Shown: positions 6,758 to 10,092 of the stretch, in pieces
How the letters are laid out: each line of letters begins with the position of its first letter
How positions within the stretch are numbered: position 1 is the stretch's first letter
Source of the DNA: JANLQB01 sp043735935
GTDB taxonomy: Bacteria > Verrucomicrobiota > Verrucomicrobiia > Chthoniobacterales > Chthoniobacteraceae
Assembly (NCBI GenBank): GCA_043735935.1
Contig: JAYTDO010000153.1
Coordinates: 1 to 10,092, forward strand
Length of the DNA stretch: 10,092 nucleotides
Reading direction: 5' to 3'
The notes under the pieces: generated by a model
What the model was told of the DNA's origin: nothing
The model's database searches: none
Seen by the model: the letters and a program-made list of their open reading frames with translations, nothing else
Position numbers and translations under genes: made by a program

Positions 6758-8872
6758 ATGAAGTTTGGTCCACGGCCTCTCCCGTATCTCGTCCTCCTGT
6801 TCATCGCGTTCTGCAGTTCTGCACCGGCGCAGCTTTTTACCAAGAAGGAGCAGGTCCTCGTCACCGCGACAATCGTGGCCGATACGACCGCGATCGAGGC
6901 GGGTAAAGCATTCACCGTCGGAGTCCGAATGGAGATGGCGCCCGAGTATCACATCTACTGGCAGTTCGCCGGTGAGGCTGGCGCGCCGCCGCGGATCGAC
7001 TGGCAGCTTCCCGAAGGATTCACCGCAGGCCCTGTTCAGTGGCCGCTGCCCACCGCCCACATCAGTGCCGGCGATCTGTTGACCTACATCTACGAGAACG
7101 AGGTCTTGCTCCTGGTCGAAATCACGCCATCCGCCACGCTGCCCGCAGGGGACATCGCGCTGAAAGCAAAGCTCCGGTGGTACGTCTGTAACCCGATCGT
7201 CTGCGTGCCCGGGCAGGGTGAGGTGTCCATGAGTTTACGCGCCGGGAAAGCGGAGCCGAATAAACCCGACCTTTTCGCAAAGTGGCGCGCTCAATTACCG
7301 AAACACGGCGGGATGCCGTTCACGGCGAAATGGGAACAAAGCGCGAGCGACGTAAAAATCCACCTCAGCGGTTTACCGAAAGAGTTTTCCGCCGAGTTCT
7401 TTCCGCTCCCACCCAACAAAGAAGTAAAACCCGGCCATCCCGTCGTCAGCGCCATCGCCGAAGACGGCGCACGCACGATCAGCGTTCCTCTCACCGAAGG
7501 CGGGAGCGCAGACCTCGCCTGGCAGGGCGTGCTCGCCACATCCAAAGGCGACGCACCGCGTGAAAGCTGGCTCATCGCCGCGGCTGACGACGCCGGCGGC
7601 GTGCAAGTCGCCGCTCCCGTCGTGAAACGCACGCAGATGGGCAAGCTGATCGCGACGCTCTGGGCGGCGTTCCTCGGCGGACTCATTCTGAACTTGATGC
7701 CGTGTGTACTGCCGGTCATCGCACTGAAGATTTTCGGCTTTGTGTCGCAGGCCCATGAAGACCCTCGCCGCGTCTTCCGCCTCGGCCTGGCCTTCGTTGC
7801 CGGAGTATTCGTGTTTTTCCTCGCGCTCGCCGTTCTCGTGATCGCGGTCCAGTCGGGCGGCGGGCGTCTGAACTGGGGCTTCCAGTTTCAAAACGGCACC
7901 ACACTCGCGACACTCATCGCCCTCGTTTTCATCTTTGCGATGTCGATGTTCGGGGTTTTCGAGATCACTCTCGGCGGCGGCGCGGCGACCAAACTCGACG
8001 CCCTATCCAGCCGCGATGGATACGGCGGCGCTTTCGTCCACGGCCTCTTCACCACGCTGCTCGGGACATCATGCACGGCGCCTTTCCTCGGGCCCGTCCT
8101 CGGCTTCACCGTGGTCCAGTCGCCCGCCGTCGTCGTCGCCGTCTTCCTCGCCATCTCTGCCGGCATGAGCCTGCCCTATTTCCTACTCACCTGGAAGCCC
8201 GCATGGATGAAGTATCTCCCCAAGCCCGGCGTATGGATGGAGCGGGTGAAACAGTTCATGGGGTTCGCGCTGCTGAGCGTCGTCGTCTGGCTGCTCGGCG
8301 TCGTCGGCGAAAGCCGTGGCGCTTCCGCGCTCATTGCCGTCTGCAGTTTTCTGCTCGTTCTCGGCGTCGCCTGCTGGATTTTCGGCGCGTTCCGTCGGCG
8401 CGCATTGGCGTGGCCACTCGCCCTCGCCGTCGTCGCAGCCGGCTGGTTTCTCTTTTTGAAAAACACCCTCGACGCCGCTCCCGAAAGGACCGGCGCAGCC
8501 AACGGCGCAGTCCAGCCCGGCGGAATCCAATGGCAACCGTTCACGCCCGAGCGCCTGATCCAAGCCGTCCAGAGCGGTCGCCCCGTCTTTATCGATTTCA
8601 CCGCGGAGTGGTGCCTGAACTGCAAGTACAACGAAAAATTCGTGATCGAAACCGAACCCGTCCGCGCCGCCTTTCGCGACAAAAAAATCGTGGCACTCAA
8701 GGCCGACTGGACCAACGGCGATCCGGTCATCACCGACATGCTGAAAAAATATGATCGCGCCGGTGTCCCTGTTTACGTTATCTACATCCCCGGTGTTTCA
8801 GAACCCGTAGTCCTCCCCGAAATCCTCACCCAGACATTGTTGCTTCGTCATCTCGCCGACATCAAAAACTGA
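6758..8872 (+). CDS. dsbD: DsbD/ScsB-type thiol:disulfide interchange protein
   Basis: This 704-residue protein carries electrons from cytoplasmic thioredoxin across the inner membrane to periplasmic disulfides. A signal peptide occupies roughly residues 1-24 (LPYLVLLFIAFCSSAPAQ). The periplasmic N-terminal DsbD domain follows, with the cysteine pair C144/C149 in CNPIVC. The transmembrane DsbD domain spans about 297-567, with its two conserved cysteines C316 (NLMPCVLPV) and C439 (GTSCTAPFLGPVLGF). The C-terminal thioredoxin-like domain, from about 590, contains the CLNC site (C619, C622, in TAEWCLNCK) and the cis-proline motif GVPVY. All three cysteine pairs of the relay are intact. The large N-terminal domain resembles the ScsB branch, named for suppression of copper sensitivity, but DsbD and ScsB cannot be separated securely here. 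ATG 6758 is preceded by no Shine-Dalgarno. It diverges from the cus cluster and lies upstream of the bufferin-like gene, which fits reduction of thiol-rich periplasmic proteins. Confidence 0.93.
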   Translation: MKFGPRPLPYLVLLFIAFCSSAPAQLFTKKEQVLVTATIVADTTAIEAGKAFTVGVRMEMAPEYHIYWQFAGEAGAPPRIDWQLPEGFTAGPVQWPLPTAHISAGDLLTYIYENEVLLLVEITPSATLPAGDIALKAKLRWYVCNPIVCVPGQGEVSMSLRAGKAEPNKPDLFAKWRAQLPKHGGMPFTAKWEQSASDVKIHLSGLPKEFSAEFFPLPPNKEVKPGHPVVSAIAEDGARTISVPLTEGGSADLAWQGVLATSKGDAPRESWLIAAADDAGGVQVAAPVVKRTQMGKLIATLWAAFLGGLILNLMPCVLPVIALKIFGFVSQAHEDPRRVFRLGLAFVAGVFVFFLALAVLVIAVQSGGGRLNWGFQFQNGTTLATLIALVFIFAMSMFGVFEITLGGGAATKLDALSSRDGYGGAFVHGLFTTLLGTSCTAPFLGPVLGFTVVQSPAVVVAVFLAISAGMSLPYFLLTWKPAWMKYLPKPGVWMERVKQFMGFALLSVVVWLLGVVGESRGASALIAVCSFLLVLGVACWIFGAFRRRALAWPLALAVVAAGWFLFLKNTLDAAPERTGAANGAVQPGGIQWQPFTPERLIQAVQSGRPVFIDFTAEWCLNCKYNEKFVIETEPVRAAFRDKKIVALKADWTNGDPVITDMLKKYDRAGVPVYVIYIPGVSEPVVLPEILTQTLLLRHLADIKN

Positions 8873-8890
8873 CATCGAGAAAACTTTTTT

Positions 8891-8918
8891 GGAATAATCC
8901 GCGGCATCCCTCGTCTGA
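8891..8918 (+). promoter_or_regulatory. ECF sigma factor-type promoter for the bufferin-like gene
   Basis: GGAATAA (8891-8897) and CGTCTGA (8912-8918) are placed so that GGAAT and CGTC are 16 bases apart, the classic layout of extracytoplasmic-function sigma promoters. The site lies 18 bases after the dsbD stop and predicts a leader of roughly 95-100 bases before ATG 9022. Some bufferin operons, as in Caulobacter, are controlled by an ECF sigma factor (SigF), which supports the reading. No sigma factor gene is inside the window. Confidence 0.6.
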
Positions 8919-9021
8919 CGATGGCCGCACTCCAATGCGCCAATTTTGCCAATTCCGCGCCGCGTGTGCGGGCAGCGGTTCTGGCAGAAAACAAACCAAA
9001 AAAACAGCAAAGGCAGACATC

Positions 9022-9321
9022 ATGAAGCGTAACTCCACCATCAAATCCATCCTCGCTGGCGCAGCAATCGCCGGCATCCTCAGCGGCGGTCTCGTCGCGA
9101 AAGTCAGCGCCGCCACCGTCAAGACTGACAAGGCAGGCATCTCCGCCGGCACGCTTGCCGACGACAAGAAGGACAAAGGCGAAACCCACGACTGCGCCGG
9201 CAAAAACTCCTGCAAAGGCAAGGGCGGCTGCAAGACTGGCGACGCTGGCTGCGCCGGCAAGAACACTTGCAAAGCCAAGGGCGGCTGCGCGGTGAAGGAC
9301 GGCAAGCCCGTTCACAAGTAA
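9022..9321 (+). CDS. Bufferin-type secreted Cys-rich peptide (putative RiPP metallophore precursor)
   Basis: This 99-residue protein has a clear signal peptide (KRNSTIKSILAGAAIAGIL onward, likely cleaved after KVSA at residue 30), then a charged Lys/Asp linker to residue 57. The C-terminal part has two 19-residue imperfect repeats, at 58-76 and 77-95. Each contains three cysteines with five residues between them (C58, C64, C70; C77, C83, C89) in the form CAGKNxCKxKGGC. Small secreted peptides with this pattern next to DUF692/MNIO enzymes belong to the bufferin group. Their cysteines are oxidatively modified and bind copper in the periplasm; whether these six are modified is inferred. An in-frame ATG at 8935 would give 128 residues but buries the signal peptide, so ATG 9022 is preferred; only a weak AAGG precedes it. 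A strong hairpin follows the stop, and the MNIO gene starts 110 bases on. Confidence 0.82.
   Translation: MKRNSTIKSILAGAAIAGILSGGLVAKVSAATVKTDKAGISAGTLADDKKDKGETHDCAGKNSCKGKGGCKTGDAGCAGKNTCKAKGGCAVKDGKPVHK
9193..9306 (+). repeat. Tandem 57-base repeat encoding the two cysteine modules
   Basis: Units 9193-9249 and 9250-9306 are directly adjacent and each encodes 19 residues with three cysteines. Both begin TGCGCCGGCAA and share AAGGGCGGCTGC later in the unit, so the DNA similarity as well as the protein similarity points to internal duplication. Confidence 0.8.
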
Positions 9322-9336
9322 ACCAACGAATCGACT

Positions 9337-9370
9337 GCGGAGCCCCGGTCTCCAAAGACCGGGGCTCCGC
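9337..9370 (+). terminator. Perfect 15-bp hairpin between bufferin-like and MNIO genes
   Basis: GCGGAGCCCCGGTCT (9337-9351) and its exact complement (9356-9370) flank a CCAA loop, 16 bases after the bufferin stop. The following sequence is pyrimidine-rich (TCCTCGTTCC) but not a true T run. It may therefore act as a partial terminator or a 3'-end stabiliser of the precursor mRNA rather than a full stop, leaving some read-through into the enzyme gene. Confidence 0.7.
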
Positions 9371-9382
9371 TCCTCGTTCCCT

Positions 9383-9418
9383 CTCTCGTCGTTTCGCCAC
9401 GGGACGGATCGACGAGAG
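9383..9418 (+). repeat. 9-bp inverted repeat just upstream of the MNIO start
   Basis: CTCTCGTCG (9383-9391) and CGACGAGAG (9410-9418) are perfect complements separated by 18 bases, ending 13 bases before ATG 9432. In RNA this would form a second stem over the translation initiation region. It overlaps by three bases a sequence (9416-9425) that can pair with the upstream hairpin. Confidence 0.5.
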
Positions 9419-9431
9419 CCCCGGTAACACC

Positions 9432-10092
9432 ATGCCCGCGAATCGATTCAACAACCAAACCGCTTACGGCATCGGCATTGGCCTGCGTGTGCCGCATTAC
9501 GGCCACATCCTGGGTAAAAAACCCGTTGTGGATTGGTTCGAGATTATTTCGGAGAATTACATGTGCGACGCCGGGCGTCCGCTGAGCGTTCTCGACCAAA
9601 TCCTCGAGCAATACCGCGTCGTTCAGCACGGCGTCTCGATGTATTTTGGAAATGCTGCACGTCCAAATCGCGACCATCTCCGCCGACTCAAGGCGCTCAC
9701 GAAGCGCACCAGCACGCCTTGGATTTCCGACCATCTTTGCTGGGGCAGCGTCGACGGTCGTTACACGCATGATCTCCTGCCGATGCCCTACACGTGGGAA
9801 GCGGTCGAATGGACCGCGCGGAATATTCGCGAAGTGCAGGACTTCGTCGAGCGGCCCGTCGCTGTCGAAAACGTCAGCAGCTACGTCGAGTTTCACGCCT
9901 CCGAAATGACCGAGTGGGAGTTCCTGAACGAAGTCGTCGAACGCGCCGACTGCGGAATCCTCCTTGACGTAAACAACATCTACGTCTCGTCGAAAAAACC
10001 ACGTCTTCGATCCCTACGTTTACCTCGACGCAGTGCCGCCGGAGCGCGTCGCGCAAATCCACATCGCCGGCCACACGAAATACGAGCGTTAC
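9432..10092 (+). CDS. DUF692/MNIO family RiPP maturation enzyme, partial, apparent frameshift
   Basis: From ATG 9432 the product opens with the start of a DUF692 (multinuclear non-heme iron oxygenase, MbnB/BufB type) TIM-barrel enzyme. Motifs in order are GIGIGLRVPHYGHIL (13-27), DWFEIISENYM (34-44), QHGVSMYFG (65-73), WISDHLCW (97-104), LLPMPYT (115-121), AVENVSSY (144-151) and ADCGILLDVNNIYVSS (172-187). H66, D100/H101, E146/N147 and D179/N181/N182 are candidate conserved iron-site residues. At A9993-A9998 the frame seems to shift. After K188 the annotated frame reads basic, unrelated residues, while the +1 frame gives NHVFDPYVYLDAVPPERV then AQIHIAGHTKYERY, exactly what the family predicts. 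Removing one A restores the fit up to the window edge, where the gene is cut. These enzymes modify precursor cysteines, presumably those of the peptide just upstream. No good Shine-Dalgarno is seen. A sequencing error and a true mutation remain possible. Confidence 0.88.
   Translation, partial: MPANRFNNQTAYGIGIGLRVPHYGHILGKKPVVDWFEIISENYMCDAGRPLSVLDQILEQYRVVQHGVSMYFGNAARPNRDHLRRLKALTKRTSTPWISDHLCWGSVDGRYTHDLLPMPYTWEAVEWTARNIREVQDFVERPVAVENVSSYVEFHASEMTEWEFLNEVVERADCGILLDVNNIYVSSKKPRLRSLRLPRRSAAGARRANPHRRPHEIRAL

Noticed and set aside
6758..6832. Lipoprotein signal at Cys19 of the DsbD-type protein
   Set aside because: The preceding residues IAF do not fit a lipobox, since Phe replaces the small residue at position -1; an ordinary signal peptide ending near AQ is more likely.
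7373..8739. Long antisense open frames opposite dsbD (for example 7373-7891 and 8176-8739 on the minus strand)
   Set aside because: They have compositionally biased, arginine-rich or low-complexity products typical of GC-rich shadow frames, and lie fully inside a well-supported gene.
8935..9021. A longer bufferin-like protein starting at ATG 8935
   Set aside because: It would place 29 non-conserved residues ahead of a complete signal peptide that already starts with MKR at 9022.
9312..9896. A 194-residue minus-strand open frame opposite the MNIO gene
   Set aside because: The plus strand encodes unmistakable DUF692 motifs here; the antisense frame is a shadow.
9987..9999. Programmed -1 ribosomal frameshifting at the A-rich stretch in the MNIO gene
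   Set aside because: Frame 0 reads TCG AAA AAA C, and the conserved downstream sequence lies in the +1 frame, which a -1 slip would not reach. Six As are also short for efficient transcriptional slippage.

Overview
This GC-rich window looks like bacterial chromosome from the PVC superphylum, most likely a Verrucomicrobiota member. The evidence is a Tat-exported DUF1501 protein, a CusB carrying both an N-terminal heavy-metal-binding domain and a C-terminal DUF3347-like domain, and a GGAATAA/CGTCTGA ECF-type promoter. The lineage is an inference from gene content; no rRNA or phylogenetic marker is present. No mobile element, CRISPR array, tRNA or rRNA was seen.

Layout. Minus strand, read right to left from about 6621: a small secreted Cys-rich protein of unknown function (6286-6621), the periplasmic adaptor cusB (4517-6190), the RND pump cusA (1347-4520, overlapping cusB by 4 bases), then a 100-base gap and a DUF1501 gene that runs off the left edge (1-1246). 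Plus strand, diverging from the same 136-base control region: a full-length DsbD/ScsB-type thiol:disulfide transporter (6758-8872), a 99-residue secreted peptide with two six-cysteine-forming repeats that looks like a bufferin-type RiPP precursor (9022-9321), and a DUF692/MNIO maturation enzyme (9432 to the right edge). The MNIO reading frame appears to be broken by one extra A in an A6 run at 9993-9998.

How it fits together. The common theme is copper (or silver) handling in the periplasm. CusBA exports Cu(I)/Ag(I); the three methionines that line the E. coli CusA transport path are all conserved. Bufferin-type peptides modified by MNIO enzymes are known to sequester periplasmic copper. The DsbD-type reductase could supply electrons to cysteine-rich periplasmic proteins, in the way ScsB-type proteins support copper tolerance. 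No outer-membrane CusC/TolC partner, metal-sensing regulator or bufferin partner gene (bufC, DUF2063) lies inside the window.

The most striking regulatory signals are an ECF-type promoter upstream of the bufferin gene and a perfect 15-bp hairpin between the bufferin and MNIO genes. One arm of that hairpin can also pair with a second sequence just upstream of the MNIO start codon, which suggests differential or switchable expression of peptide and enzyme.
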